Assembly: GCA_024516035.1 (NCBI GenBank)
Contig: CM044957.1
Span: forward strand, 46,395,933-46,459,932
Origin: Bactericera cockerelli
Lineage: Eukaryota > Arthropoda > Insecta > Hemiptera > Triozidae
Length of the DNA: 64,000 nt
Direction of reading: 5' to 3'
Part shown: positions 11,501-21,050 of the stretch, piece after piece
How positions within the stretch are numbered: the stretch's first letter is position 1
Layout: each line of letters begins with the position of its first letter
Translations under genes and position numbers: made by a program
Notes under the pieces: generated by a model
What the model saw: only the letters and a program-made list of their open reading frames with translations
Told to the model about the DNA's origin: nothing
The model's database searches: none

Positions 11501-11543
11501 GACGGCGGGGGCTGGTGGCTAGGTCTGGATTCGATTCTCGCCC
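828..11543 (-). CDS. syd-1: syd-1 / RhoGAP100F, N-terminal and PDZ part (nine exons, partial)
   Basis: Nine coding exons, 5' to 3': 11412-11543, 10846-11031, 9527-9685, 6280-6562, 4646-4787, 3404-3583, 2852-3026, 1699-1852, 828-995. All have GT-AG introns and compatible phases, giving about 526 residues. Recognised from conserved blocks of fly RhoGAP100[14 protein letters not shown], the PDZ core ([33 protein letters not shown]), [49 protein letters not shown] and SSYYYYNRQ. In flies and worms Syd-1 is a presynaptic scaffold with PDZ, C2 and RhoGAP-like domains that organises active-zone assembly. Here the C2 and RhoGAP exons must lie left of base 828, and the start codon upstream of 11543 was not found. 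The PDZ exon carries an apparent one-base deletion. The identification is from remembered family sequence, not a search. Confidence 0.92.
1003..1697. mobile_element. hAT-like MITE filling a syd-1 intron exactly (candidate introner)
   Basis: The element is 695 bp. It starts TAGGGACG and, read from the other end, TAGGGATG. Both ends run into TATCGATA-rich sequence (1010-1215 and 1560-1690). The flanking 8-bp direct repeats CCTGGGAG at 995-1002 and 1698-1705 are a target-site duplication of the length typical of hAT elements. No transposase ORF is present. The same TATCGATA-type sequence recurs at 33350-33535. Confidence 0.85.
1699..1852 (-). CDS. syd-1: syd-1 exon ending in the target-site duplication of a transposon-derived intron
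   Basis: The exon is 154 nt. It encodes [11 protein letters not shown] and [10 protein letters not shown], both matching fly RhoGAP100F. It ends in CTCCCAG, followed by the donor gtaggg, whose T is the first base of the inserted element. The next exon begins G at 995, restoring CTCCCAGG across the junction. Confidence 0.9.
1896..2223 (+). repeat. SINE-A (tRNA-headed SINE), reference copy
   Basis: The tRNA-like head has an A box (tagctcagtgattaagc) and a B box (ggttcgaacccccg). It is followed by a conserved body (ttgacccagcacctaa, cttctcgcccatcagagggg, ctacgaaataaaaa) and a poly-A tail. It is flanked by a 22-bp direct repeat, atgtaggctcgtatgcagag at 1874 and its near-copy at 2224, which marks the insertion. 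Confidence 0.88.
2235..2435. mobile_element. MITE with GTATGCAGAG termini
   Basis: The termini are GTATGCAGAG and CTCTGCATAC. The whole about 200-bp sequence recurs inverted at 53498-53708, including ccctatagggttcactgtag and cagctgaagggacaaa blocks. A SINE-A is inserted at its left end. Confidence 0.75.
2553..2675 (+). repeat. SINE-B (tRNA-headed), plus copy
   Basis: The head is tagcttgatcgatgaggcgg, with a gtgcttcaagtcccggtt B-box region, then the gatttagtaaagcaagttt body and a gtgatatcacgaaa end. The same unit recurs more than ten times in the window. Confidence 0.8.
2725..2850 (-). repeat. LINE/SINE 3' tail in syd-1 intron
   Basis: The stretch tataaaaagacatattatgt...aatggaaacaatataaac matches 4820-4890 and resembles 15250-15340. 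It abuts the donor of exon 2852-3026. Confidence 0.5.
3090..3240 (+). repeat. LINE 3' tail (gagaatgcctgaggcattaa type)
   Basis: This nearly repeats 54793-54945, including cttcgccccggattacaaga and the T-rich stretch after it. It occupies most of the intron between syd-1 exons 3404-3583 and 2852-3026. Confidence 0.65.
3606..3903 (+). repeat. SINE-A copy
   Basis: A full-length copy with A box, B box (ggttcaaacccccg), conserved body and T/A-rich tail. Confidence 0.88.
4385..4500 (+). repeat. Retroelement 3' end with TTA-type tail
   Basis: The sequence ggtatggttgatcgcacata recurs near 43135-43165. It ends in an AATAAA-like signal and TTA repeats. Confidence 0.45.
4889..5072. mobile_element. hAT-type MITE, 184 bp
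   Basis: The termini CAGCGGTTCCCAACC and GGTTGGGAACCGCTG are inverted repeats. The 8-bp duplication is atataaac (4881-4888) and atataaat (5073-5080). It is inserted into a retroelement tail that is uninterrupted at 2800-2830. Confidence 0.85.
5183..5652. repeat. CA/CCA microsatellite, about 470 bp
   Basis: Almost pure CA with interspersed CCACA. Long shadow reading frames here are artefacts of the repeat. Confidence 0.97.
5650..6245 (+). repeat. Retroelement 3' region, about 185-bp tandem units (three)
   Basis: Units recur at about 5655, 5840 and 6026, each with tcatttaggtcaaaaaacgtgaa, cggcgtagctcaagaa and ctttctcgctttgagttgat-like blocks. The downstream end contains a short run of catacatacacac. 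A related single copy lies at 8168-8485. The style is that of RTE-like LINE 3' ends. Confidence 0.7.
6280..6562 (-). CDS. syd-1: syd-1 exon: second half of the PDZ and acidic linker, with apparent 1-nt deletion
   Basis: The exon encodes [19 protein letters not shown], then [18 protein letters not shown], closing the PDZ. After a six-C run (plus-strand G6, 6438-6443) the frame breaks. The downstream frame [18 protein letters not shown] is clearly the real continuation, and the exon ends in phase 2 to match the next one. The length is 283 nt, where 284 is needed for both splice phases. The extra base would give a plausible run of seven C. An assembly error in the homopolymer or a strain-specific null mutation both fit. 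Confidence 0.88.
6601..6906 (-). repeat. SINE-A copy inside an exon-edge repeat array
   Basis: Full length on the minus strand, with its poly-A as a T run at 6600-6612. It is inserted into the repeat that begins at the syd-1 PDZ exon boundary. Confidence 0.88.
6907..7565. repeat. Minisatellite derived from a syd-1 exon/intron boundary
   Basis: About eleven 30-bp units (gaaccattaattgataaata type, 6950-7285) are followed by five 54-58-bp units starting at 7291, 7349, 7403, 7457 and 7514. The long units contain cattcacctggacacgagat. This copies the boundary at 6555-6600, including the exon's first bases and its acceptor AG. Confidence 0.9.
7910..8054 (-). repeat. SINE-B copy
   Basis: The reverse-strand unit has cgggacttgaaccatcgacc (B-box side) and cttatcgatcaagctactga (A-box side). 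Confidence 0.82.
8168..8485 (+). repeat. Copy of the 5650-6245 retroelement 3' region
   Basis: It shares ctttctcgctttga, tcatttaggtcaaaaaacgtg and cggtgtggatttat with 5830-6200. Confidence 0.7.
8526..8708 (+). repeat. SINE-C copy (5' end truncated or degraded)
   Basis: It has the diagnostic body of family C: gacatgac, then cccatttgggatttttacca, cataataatgcgtcttgggc, tggaataatgggactt and gggcagtataaataaggcga. Confidence 0.75.
8739..8856 (-). repeat. SINE-A fragment (3' body only)
   Basis: The poly-T, tagccgtttttatttcgtag and gtagacgcttgaggtctgtg segments are present, but the tRNA-like head is missing. Confidence 0.75.
8857..9352 (-). repeat. Composite repeat carrying a SINE-A, copy 1
   Basis: The part at 8857-9075 (tctggctgggggactataaa repeated, then ccatcgttcacgatgacgcc) continues into a SINE-A at 9080-9352. 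The same combination with the same internal SINE deletions recurs at 11607-12112. A SINE-free version is at 30690-30850. Confidence 0.85.
9527..9685 (-). CDS. syd-1: syd-1 exon: first half of the PDZ domain
   Basis: The exon is 159 nt (53 codons), phase 0. It contains the start of the PDZ fold: [12 protein letters not shown], the carboxylate-binding loop TLGLYI, then [14 protein letters not shown] poly-G tract (plus strand, 9689-9703) lies next to the acceptor, so the polypyrimidine tract is an almost pure C run. Confidence 0.93.
9737..10120 (+). repeat. SINE-D interrupted by a hairpin MITE
   Basis: The head gtgcactggtagtcaattgg, the B-box region ggttcgaatcccacccagtg and the tail agattctgagggttaggtgg...cattaacctcgcctgg define family D. 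The element is split at taacgcg by the insertion at 9762-9927. Confidence 0.82.
9762..9927. mobile_element. Hairpin MITE nested in SINE-D
   Basis: The left arm is tatatatcacgaaacacatg...aaagctccgtgtgtgt and the right arm its reverse complement with few changes. The arms exceed 50 bp around a short loop near 9840-9865. The direct repeat taacgcg on both sides is the likely target duplication. Confidence 0.7.
10846..11031 (-). CDS. syd-1: syd-1 exon: conserved helical segment before the PDZ
   Basis: The exon is 186 nt (62 codons), phase 0. It encodes [20 protein letters not shown] and ends KRFFSLQ before gtaggt. The acidic, probably helical segment, including GEMIVRTL, is strongly conserved with the fly protein. 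Confidence 0.9.
11040..11400 (-). repeat. Intronic dispersed repeat (accgttcacgagatataagc type)
   Basis: This fills the intron between the first two syd-1 exons seen here. It shares inverted similarity with 44960-45130 (gatataagc, accactaactttttact and a conserved gaattt/aaattc region). Related sequence is at 28970-29110. Confidence 0.5.
11412..11543 (-). CDS. syd-1: syd-1 exon: Ser/Asn/Pro-rich linker before the PDZ
   Basis: The exon is 132 nt, phase 0 at both ends. It encodes a low-complexity stretch with NSNNNN, then [17 protein letters not shown], which joins directly to VSGIS of the next exon, as in fly RhoGAP100F. The acceptor is ctgttccag and the donor AAAG|gtaacat. Confidence 0.85.
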
Positions 11544-11606
11544 CTGGAACAGATTAAAAAGTCGATTAAAATAAACACTAGAGCCGACAATTTTTTTATG
11601 TATAAA

Positions 11607-12112
11607 AAGATAGTCTGGCTGGGGGACTATAAACAGGGAAGAGACCAGCAGTCTGGCTGGGGGACTATAAACAGGGTGGAGACCAGCAGTCTGGCTGGGG
11701 GACTATAAACAGGGAGTAGACCAGCATTGGCTTGGTTCTAGGGGCCTTGTCAATTATTAGCCTCCTTGTAAAGACAGTGGTAGAAGTGCTGAGTCATTAC
11801 TCCACTGTCTGGCTACCATCGTTCACGATGACGCCACCCTATATATGATGATAAAAAGATGAGTGTTCACAGCCGTTTTTATTTCGTAGCCATGAAACAG
11901 CAGCTACTACGCTTTTGGTCTGTGTAGTAGCCTCCCCTCTGATGGGCGAGAAGTGACACAGTACTTCCCATTTAGGTGCTGGGTCAACACGAGCGCACCG
12001 GAAGGTATCCCTTACAAACAACTGTAACCAAATTAAGAATACAATTTTTTGTCGGCACGGGGGATTGAACCCGGGACCTTCCACATAGCAAGCGAGTGCT
12101 TGACCACTGACC
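11607..12112 (-). repeat. Composite repeat carrying a SINE-A, copy 2
   Basis: Near-identical to 8857-9352 over about 500 bp, including the shortened SINE body cagcagctactacgcttttg. The shared SINE insertion point shows duplication after the insertion. Confidence 0.85.
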
Positions 12113-12194
12113 AAATTGTATTCAAAATTTGGTTAGTGAACACAAAGTTACATATTATTATATGACCTGGTTGGAGGGTTAAGTACAACTGAGC

Positions 12195-12432
12195 CCGCGA
12201 TTAGCTCAGTGGTTGAGAACTCGCTTGCCATGCGAAAGGTCCCGTGTTCGATCCTCCGAGCCGACAAAAAAATTGTATTCTAAATTTGGTCACGGTTTTT
12301 ATAAGAGATGCCTTCCGGTGCGCTTCTGTTGACCCGGCACCTAAACGGGAAGTATTGTGTCACTTCTCGCCCATCAGTGGGGAGGCCCGGAGGCATACTA
12401 CGGGATTTGCTACAAGACAGACGTCTACAAAA
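12195..12432 (+). repeat. SINE-A copy
   Basis: Head gcgattagctcagtggttga, B-box region gtgttcgatcctccgagccg and body cttctcgcccatcagtgggg. The 3' part is degraded. Confidence 0.82.
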
Positions 12433-12659
12433 AAAAATAATGTGATGTAATGTAATGTAATGTAAAAAGCCTTTATTTGTACAATTAAATTTACACACAA
12501 CATTAATACATAGTATATATTATGGGCATCTTGTACAAAATCAGATTAATATCTGAGAAAGTAAAAAAAGAAAATCATTACTCAAACTCATACTGTTAAT
12601 TTTTAATCAATTAACTTTGGATTCGAAACACGAAACACCACTTTAGCAGTCTGCTGCTT

Positions 12660-12862
12660 TATAATAATAATATCGCCTTATTTACTGCCCGATTAGGACT
12701 ATTGAGTTCCATTATTGCAGCAGTAAGCCCAAAACGAATTTTAGGTGGTAAAAATCTCAAATGGGCGGAAAACTTGTCATGTCCCGGTGGGGTTTCGAAC
12801 GCGCTACCTCTGGTTTCACAGAGTGCCCCCTTTACCACTGAGCTACCGGGACAGACATCAAG
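12660..12862 (-). repeat. SINE-C copy
   Basis: It reads in reverse from tatcgccttatttactgccc to accactgagctaccgggaca. A more degraded related copy follows at 12893-13030. Confidence 0.8.
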
Positions 12863-13599
12863 GTACTGAGTGATGTCGGTCGAACAAATAAACAATAATA
12901 ACGTGTTATTTATACTGCAGACCAGAATTATTGAGTCCCATTATTACATCAGTAGGTAACCACAAGACGTATTATTATGGGAGGATTCATGGGTTCGAAC
13001 CCACCACCTCAGGATTCCCATACCAATGCATTATGGGTCCCTTAAACTTGCCATATTTTTAATTTTTAATTTGATTTAAAGCTTTAGCTTAGGAAAAATA
13101 CCTTTGTATATGATATCTTGTTATTAAAGAAATATATAAATTTACAAAAAAGTTATTTCCTTATTATAAGATAAATTTATTTATGAAGATTTGATATGAA
13201 AAGTATTTGAAGATGAAAAGTATTTGTTAAATAAAGAAAAATCTTTTGAAAGTTTTAAAAATAAATAAGAGAAAACCTACACAATCTTCACTTTTTCCTT
13301 TTCAAGGTTGGAACTATCGCCAGCCTCATCAATAAGCAAATTTTTGATCGTTCTGAGGCTGACATTTTCTTTTTAGAAGTGCGTGACTTGTTAACTCAAC
13401 TTGCAGTAAAGGCCAATCTATTGCTTTCCAATTTTATCCTTCTCCTGCGCTGTCCTTTGTCCGAAACCTACTTTCGGTCGGCATTTGCTTCGCGAAGTTT
13501 AATACCTCACTTCTTATTATAATAATAATAGCGCCTACGAAAAAACATAATTGGAATCTCTAGCAGAAAAGGTAAGCTTAAAAGTTAAAAATTTTTTTT

Positions 13600-13738
13600 A
13601 TCATATTTGTGTTAATTGTCACAACTACTCAAACTCGCTTTACTAAATCTACGCTGAAACTGAAAGCGAGACTTGAACCACCGACCTCCATGTTGCAAGT
13701 CCGCTGCCTTATCGATCAAGCTACTGAGGTCGGTAGGT
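13600..13738 (-). repeat. SINE-B copy
   Basis: agcgagacttgaaccaccga and cttatcgatcaagctactga are diagnostic. Confidence 0.8.
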
Positions 13739-13794
13739 GAGCTTACAAATAGTGATATTCTGTTGAGAATGAAACAAAAGTTAGAAGACATTGA

Positions 13795-13930
13795 TGGATT
13801 CTAGAATGAGTAAGTCTAATCGAATGGATTCTAGAATGAGTAAGTCTAGTCGGATGGATTCTAGAATAAGTAAGTCTAGTCGGATGGATTCTATAATGAG
13901 TAAGTCTAGTCGGATGGATTCTAGAATGGT
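13795..13930. repeat. 30-bp minisatellite, about five units
   Basis: The unit begins tggattctagaatgagtaag and repeats with one or two changes per copy. Confidence 0.92.
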
Positions 13931-13954
13931 AGTCGTACTGATAAATTAAATAAT

Positions 13955-14163
13955 AATAATACTCTATAGCGGAAGGTATCCACCAGGCAAGGTTCATGCT
14001 CAAAGCATTTTCTACCACCTAACCCACAGAGTCTTATTATTATGTGGTCACAAACTCAAATTAATGATGAAAAATTCATGCACTGGGTGGGATTTGAACC
14101 AACGGATCCCTACGCTACCTGGATTACCAGACTAGAGCGTTAACCTCTTGACTACCAGTGCAC
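13955..14163 (-). repeat. SINE-D copy
   Basis: The reverse-strand family D body (cattttctaccacctaaccc) is followed by gtgggatttgaaccaacgga and the gactaccagtgca head. Confidence 0.82.
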
Positions 14164-14285
14164 CTTATGTCACTATTTGCACTTGACTACCAATCTTACT
14201 CCGAAATGTCAAGATCATTGGTCAAAAATAAAATAATAAAAAAAATAACTTCCGATCATTCATAGGTAATTATAATTACATACGC

Positions 14286-14727
14286 ACTGTTCATTAAGTT
14301 TTAGGACACCCTCGTAACTTTTTAACGCTTGAAAAAAGATATCTCCTCAAATTTCGCATACCTATGATAAGTTGCATTTTCAAGGGTACCCAAAATTTGG
14401 GTGTGGCGCCCAAAGAGGGCAGGGTGAGGGCCAATTTGAAATTATTAAATGGAATGACTCTCTTTTGAAAGATGATATTTTAAGAATATTTTTACCGAAA
14501 ACAAAATAACTTTATCTTCAACCAAAACAAAATAGAGACCAAAATAAGTTTTTAATTCAAATTTTTCAAGTTGGCCCTCACTCTATCTTCCTTGGGTGCC
14601 ACACCCAAATTTTGGGAACCCCTGAAAATGCAGAAGTTTATCATAGGACTGTATTCAAAATTTAAGATTTCTATTTTCAAGTGTTAAAAAGTTACGAGGG
14701 TGGCCTCGGACTTTATGAACGGACTGA
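14286..14727. mobile_element. MITE with about 150-bp imperfect inverted repeats
   Basis: The left arm (ctgttcattaagttttagga, caccctcgtaactttttaac, cccaaaatttgggtgtggcg) returns inverted at 14565-14727. No coding capacity is seen in the spacer. Confidence 0.7.
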
Positions 14728-14754
14728 AAAGGCTATTTCCAGTGGTTCTCTTCT

Positions 14755-14868
14755 AGATGTCACAATAACTGAAACTCACAATGCTAAGTTTCTTACCTAA
14801 CTTGGGACTCGAACCACCGAGCTCCAGGTTACAAGTCCGCCATCTTATCGATCATATGCTACTGAGAT
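14755..14868 (-). repeat. SINE-B copy
   Basis: ttgggactcgaaccaccgag and cttatcgatcatatgctact are the family B head in reverse. Confidence 0.7.
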
Positions 14869-14872
14869 TTGT

Positions 14873-15064
<192 letters not shown>

Positions 15065-15234
15065 GACTTTAAAAAAATTAAAATCTATCCCGGCACAAAA
15101 GAGCACTCTGAATTATTCTTCTGTACCTAATACAGGGTGTTTGAAAAAAAATTGCCACCCCTAAAACTCGAGAACCATTTGAAATTCGGGAAAACTCTGT
15201 TCTGTTCCTTTATCTTTAGGGAGAAGTCTTGATT

Positions 15235-15425
15235 TCAGGATTATTTTTATTTATTTATTTACACTTTATTAGTTGAACATATTATATACAACACAAATAA
15301 TTACAAATTTATATACAATATAAGAGAAGAAATAATAAAGAAAAAATAAATAAATACATGCAATGACCTAACTAAAGGGCGGGGTTATTGCCTTTGGCAA
15401 TCTCTTCCACCCAACCCTTTTTAAA
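15235..15425 (-). repeat. LINE 3' tail (aaagggcggggttattgcct type)
   Basis: Read on the minus strand it goes from ggttgggtggaagagattgcc through an A/T-rich tail to aataaataaat. Copies are at 1-475, 48340-48485 and 55320-55465. Confidence 0.65.
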
Positions 15426-15869
15426 AACAAGGCGTAGTCATCAGAAATTAATGCGTATGATTCATCACTCACTGATGACTTACTGAGTGACGATACTCAA
15501 GTTTTTCCTTTTTCGCACAAATGATGAATCAGAAACCTTCTTCTTCTTAGGCTGGATTTTTTTTTTTTTTTAGATAAGTAACTAATTGAAACATACGAGT
15601 TATTTTTTTACAAACATCAATTACAAACAATAAACAATTATTCATTTCAAATTTCTATGTAAAATTATGTAATAGGTATATATTCTATGTCAATTGTAAA
15701 TAAAACTTGACTGAACACGATTAATAAAAATATCTCATATTTCTAATTATCATTAATATTTCCATTTAATTCCACAAATTCTGTAAACAAGAGCATTTTA
15801 TGAAGCGGGAAACGAATGAGTTTTATTTTAAAATGTCTCCAGATCCTGTGCCTTTAGGTTCACCATTGG

Positions 15870-16072
15870 AATGTCCACACATGTGATGCAGTAATTCTGA
15901 TTATTTCTAATGCTCCATTAAGACTAACGAGTGCAATTATTTCCAGCAGTAAGCCCAAACGTATTGTTATTTTCGTCAGAACCAATGGGAGATAACTTGT
16001 CATGTCCCGGCTGGGTTTTGAACCCACGACCTCTGGATTAGTAAGACACCTGGGATACAGAACTACCGGACG
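15870..16072 (-). repeat. SINE-C copy, degraded
   Basis: cttgtcatgtcccggctggg, ttttgaacccacgacctctg and agtaagcccaaacgtatt remain. Confidence 0.65.
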
Positions 16073-16176
16073 AACGATAGTTGTAAAAAAAAACACAATA
16101 AAACCTTTGGGAATGGCATAATAGGCCATAAGGTGAGGTTAATGTGCAATGTGCAAATGGGTGTCCACCCTCGTAA

Positions 16177-16384
16177 AGGTGCTGTTTGCCCTACGCGTCT
16201 CGCGACGACACCGTGTGTAGACGCCCGCGACGTCTAAGACCACGTTGACACTTGACTGGGGACCAGGAAGCAAAGCTTGCGTCTTGCCGCGCATCGGGCA
16301 AAGTGCACCCCATCAAGAAGTGGTCAGCGTCTAGCCACGCGACTTAGACGCGGCCGTCAGACGCGTCCGTAGAAAATAGCACCT
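16177..16384. mobile_element. GC-rich MITE with TAA duplication
   Basis: The termini AGGTGCTGTTT and AAATAGCACCT are inverted repeats flanked by TAA on both sides, as in PIF/Harbinger-like elements. The interior is unusually GC-rich and CpG-rich for this locus. Confidence 0.65.
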
Positions 16385-16477
16385 TAACCTTAATTCTACA
16401 CAAATGATGCATTCGTTACGGGGGAAAGCTTTGTTTGGCCAAGGCATGGGTGTTCTTCCCAAGTGGATATTCACATG

Positions 16478-16735
16478 TTGTGGGCCGAATTAATTCCAAG
16501 AGTATTTCACACGGTGGGCCGAATTAATTCCAAGTGTATTTCACACGGTGGGCCGAAGTAATTCCAAGTGTATTTCACACGGTGGGCCGAATTAATTCCA
16601 AGTGTATTTTACACGGTGGGCAGAATTAATTCCCAATTGTGTATTTACACGGTGGGCCGAATAAATTCCAGTGTATTTCACATGGTGGGCCGAATAGTTC
16701 CAAGTGTATTTCACATGGTGGGCCGAAAACAAAAG
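16478..16735. repeat. 34-bp minisatellite, about eight units
   Basis: The unit is gtgggccgaattaattccaa followed by gtgtatttcacac, with small length changes between copies. Confidence 0.92.
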
Positions 16736-16744
16736 CTGGGCTTC

Positions 16745-16872
16745 ACAGACCTCAGTAGCTTGATTGATAAGCCGGCGGACTTGTAACCTGTAGGTCGGTG
16801 GTTCAAGTCTCGGTTTCGGCGGAGTTTGAGTAGTTGTGATAACACGAATGTGATTAACACAAATGTGATAAC
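16745..16872 (+). repeat. SINE-B copy
   Basis: cctcagtagcttgattgata, gtggttcaagtctcggtttc and the end gattaacacaaatgtgataa. Confidence 0.82.
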
Positions 16873-18530
16873 TATTCTGGGCTTCCATAAATAATTAATT
16901 GTTAGCAAACGTTATTCTAGATTGGCCGATGTATGAGTAAAAAACGTATAGAGAATATATAACAATAAATAAACAAACGTCTTAAAGAAGGAGTGCCAGA
17001 AACAACCAAAAACATTAACTATGACACAGTGGGCTAGACATTACACTTTTTTATTTAACTAAAACAGCAAAACTTGACGAAATTTTATTATATTTTACAT
17101 ACGTTATCTAATTTTATTTTATCTATTTCGTTGATTGTTATGTTTTTGTAAAAAAAAAGTAATTTATTGAAGGAAAAAAACCCAACCTCATCCCTGAGGA
17201 AGAGGTTGAACAATGCCGACCCCGTGTAGGATTTGGAAAAGCCAAAGTGAAAGAAGAAGAAGTCTCAGGCTGAATTACAAAACAGGATTAAGATAAGCTA
17301 GACCCTCCCTCAAGTGGGAGATTCAAGCAAACACAGCGCACTATAGCCTGACTTGAGGAACAGTCTGACTTATTTTAAATATAATTCTGTTTTATAATTT
17401 GGCCCTTGAAGTACATTTTGCAAGCATGAGGTTCTTTTTGGTTCCTCGCCCTTTAATGTATATCCTGAAAATTAATACTTGAAATTTTTTTATCGGATTT
17501 CGAAAGATATGAATGAGACTACGCACAGTTATATTTTTGACCTCTATTACCACTTAGAAGTAGAAAAGTTAATAACAGGTGTAGAGACATCGCAGTCCGC
17601 AGCAGACTTGTTGACTCCGTCACTAGATGGGGTCATGTCCCGACGATAATTTGGGTCAATCATGGAACATTGATTGGCAAAATTCTAAAGCGAACTTTTA
17701 GCTAATTCAAACAGGATATTGTTTTTCAAACGTCTAGATGGCCCAAAGCAGAGGGTTGAAGGGTCGAGAAAAGCATGAAAAAAGAAGGAAATGAGTGTCT
17801 ACACGAGAAGAGAGAGATAGATAGGAAACGAGGCGGAAGTGAAGGCAAAGCGAATACGGGTTCCAAATCTATAAAAGTTTTAAAAATTTATATCAAGTCA
17901 TAAAATATCTGTCCCTTACCTTTCTGCTAGTAAAAAAACAGCCAGAGCTTGGTTCCCGATCACACATATTTTGAAACTTGAAATTTTCATTTCACTAAGA
18001 AAAAAGTTTGGAGCGACAAAATCATTTTTCCAAAGGGCTCGGCACACGTTCTCGTTTAGAGCGCAGTCGAATTTTCTTTCAAGCATCGATATTTAAGGTA
18101 TCGAATAATGCGTGTACCTATTCTATAACATATCGAATTTGTGGTGAAATATACTTACTAATAAATATAATTACATATTATACTGTACATTATCTACGTT
18201 AAAGTACCTAAATGTTGTGGTATAGACCAAGTATACAACCTGCAATAGATGTGTATTAAACAATAAAAGTTCAGCTGTAGGTATTATAAAAAGTGTAGTT
18301 AACGGTAAAAAATTTTCAAAATTGAACTGATGGATATATATTATAAAGCTTTCTTGATGCCAAATAAACTGCTAAACTGGTATATGAACATGAAAAAGAA
18401 CTTTCTTTTCCATTTAATTGAGGGAGATTTTTCTTTTAGTTGAGGGAGGCATGGTATTATCGGAAGAGAACACTCAAGATCGACCAGAATTTTTTTCTCT
18501 TATATCCAGGTTTCTCTCATAAGAAGTTAT
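16873..18530. other. No gene recognised
   Basis: An AT-rich stretch without convincing exons. A segment at 17310-17400 resembles 23895-23980 (cagcgc...tagcc[tc]gacttgagg), so part of it is dispersed repeat. Confidence 0.5.
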
Positions 18531-18533
18531 TTT

Positions 18534-18657
18534 TTCATATTTGTGTTAATCACAATCGTGATCGCTTCACTAAATTACGCTGAAACCGGGACTTGAACCA
18601 CCGACCTCCAGGTTATGAGTCCGCCGCCTTATTATCGATCAAGCTACTGAGGTCGGT
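18534..18657 (-). repeat. SINE-B copy
   Basis: ccgggacttgaaccaccgac and gatcaagctactgaggtcgg. It is followed at 18700-18835 by short ttatatccagttctc repeats. Confidence 0.8.
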
Positions 18658-19199
18658 TGTTTTTCCTTATAGAAAGGTAAATTAGACCTGAAAATTACTG
18701 TCCTTTTATATCAAGGTTTCTTTTACATCCAGTTCTCATATATCAAATTCTTTTATATCCAGATCTCTTTTATATCTAGTTCTCTTATATCCAATTCTCT
18801 TATATCGAGGTTTCTCTCATATCCAGTTTCACTGTATAATTGAAAATCCCCTTCTCGAACGGATAATCGATAAAGAAATATAAATGTGAACTGATATGTC
18901 TAGGACAACTCACTGCATAGATATCTAGGACAAACAATCTCATGCGAATAAATATGTCAGGGAAAAAGAAGTTGAGAGAATAATAAAATTCAGATTGGAT
19001 GGAAGAAATGAAAAAAAAAAAAAAAAAAATGAAAATCCCCAAGCTTTGAAAATTTGTGTCTACCTTCTTCTACCTTATTCAATTCTCTAAGGATGACAAA
19101 CTTGGGCACCTTACGAAATAATAATAATAATAATAACAACACCAAGAACAATAAGAGCTACAACAACAACTATTCAAAAGACTAGATTCAAAACACACC

Positions 19200-19380
19200 T
19201 TCGACCTTCGTGGCTCAGTGGTTAAGAGCATTGATTGCTAACCCGGAGGTTGCGGGTTCGAATCCCGGCCGGAGCGGAAAATTCTAACCGATTTTTTTTT
19301 TCGTTTCCGGAATGGCATGGATGTAAAGGTAAAGTGCCCGGAAGTAATGCGAAAGCGATTCCGGGCCACAATTAACTTTT
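19200..19380 (+). repeat. tRNA-headed SINE, family H
   Basis: The head cgtggctcagtggttaagag and the B box gcgggttcgaatcccggccg are present. The T-stem and acceptor stem do not pair fully and a non-tRNA body follows, so it is SINE-like rather than a tRNA gene. Confidence 0.6.
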
Positions 19381-19534
19381 AAAAAATTTAATATAAAAAA
19401 AAAGAAACACAATACCAAATGGTTCGAAGTAGGTATATTAAGAACTAGCGGTGTGCCCGCACTTCGCAAGAGGAGTTAAAATGAACTCGGCATGGTCGTA
19501 CAGGTTGTGAAGACCATGTCTCTTCGTATACTTA

Positions 19535-19665
19535 GCTTGGTCGATAAGGCGGCGGACTTGTAATAGGAGGTCAGTGATTCAAGTCCCAAGTTGAGCAAAA
19601 ATTTTGTAAAGCGAGTTTGAGTAGTTGATATATCACGTTTGTGATGAACACAAATATATCTTTTA
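19535..19665 (+). repeat. SINE-B copy
   Basis: agcttggtcgataaggcggc and gtaaagcgagtttgagtagt. Confidence 0.78.
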
Positions 19666-19712
19666 AGTTTAAAATGCGGACAGGTTTCAATAAAAAAAAC
19701 AACCGTCGTACA

Positions 19713-19744
<32 letters not shown>

Positions 19745-20279
19745 AAGAGTCCCTTTTTGCTATTATAGTTTAACAATGTCTCATTTATTGGTTTAATATG
19801 TGCGTAAATAAATAACACTTTATTTTGATTAAATTTATTCCAAAATGATACAAATTATTATGATACCTAAATTAAATTACCTACTGTCATAAATTAACCG
19901 ACAATACCTACCAACATAAGGTTATGTACGTATATAATTATGTACTTAAATAATATCTATACAAATATAAAAAGTTTTCAAGTTGAAAATTCTAGCAATC
20001 GAATCATCACGGGGTAAAATCGATTTCAACTATCGATATCGCAAAACATCCCACCTCTACATTTTATACGAAGCCAGGGTCATAACTTTGGGTCTTGCGC
20101 GCGCAGTTTTTGATTTTATCGGACACCCCTTATTTTTCCACCCTCTTTACAGGAAGAACCTAGTGTCACTTCTTCCAACTTTCAGGCTTCACTTTGCCAG
20201 TTCATGCATACTACATGCTATCTTCGTTGATGTAGGTTTTCATGTGGGCACAGAGATAATAATATTAAATTAATGTTAT

Positions 20280-21050
20280 ATTTATGTTAATCACAATTGC
20301 TCAAACTTAGCGTTACTAAAATTTTGTGTAACTTGGGACTTGAACCAGCGATTTCTTGGTTACAAAAAGACTTATGGACCAAACTACTGAGGTCGGGAGA
20401 TAATAATATTAAATTAATATTTTATTTAATAGCTTAATCATAATTGCTCAAACTTAGCATTACTAAAATTTGCGTAACTTGGGACTTGAACCAGAGATTT
20501 CTTGGTTACAAACCACCTTATCGACCAAGCTACTGAGGTCGGGAGATAATAATATTAAATTAATATTTTATTTAAAATGTTAATCACAGTAAATCTAACT
20601 AGCATTATAAAATTTTGCGTAACTTGGGACTTGAACCAGGGATGTCTCAATTACAAGTCCACGACCTAATCGATCAAGCTACTGAGGTCGGGAAATAATA
20701 ATAAATTTATATTTTATTACTTCCGAGAAATTTCTAATATTAGAAATCGGAAGTATTGTGTTTTTTTAAAATGTTAATCACAATAAATCTATCTAGCATT
20801 ATTAAAATTTTGAGCAACATGGGACTTGATTTGAACCAGGGATGTCTTGATTACAAGTCCACGACCTGATGTACCAAGCTACTGAGGTCAGGAGATAATA
20901 ATATTAAATTGATATTATTTTTAATATGTTAATCTCAATTACTCAAACTAGCATTACTAAAATTTTGCGTAACTTTTGGGACTTGAACCAGAGATCTCTT
21001 GAGTAGGTACAAAACGACTTATCGACCAAGCTACTGAGGTCAGGATATTA
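20280..21050 (-). repeat. Tandem array of SINE-B-derived units (five)
   Basis: Units end at about 20395, 20545, 20690, 20890 and 21043. Each has a gggacttgaacca block (B-box side) and a gaccaagctactgaggtc block (A-box side), separated by a shared ataataatattaaattaata spacer. A sixth degraded unit may run to 21180. The shared spacer means the array grew by duplication, not by independent insertions. Confidence 0.85.
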
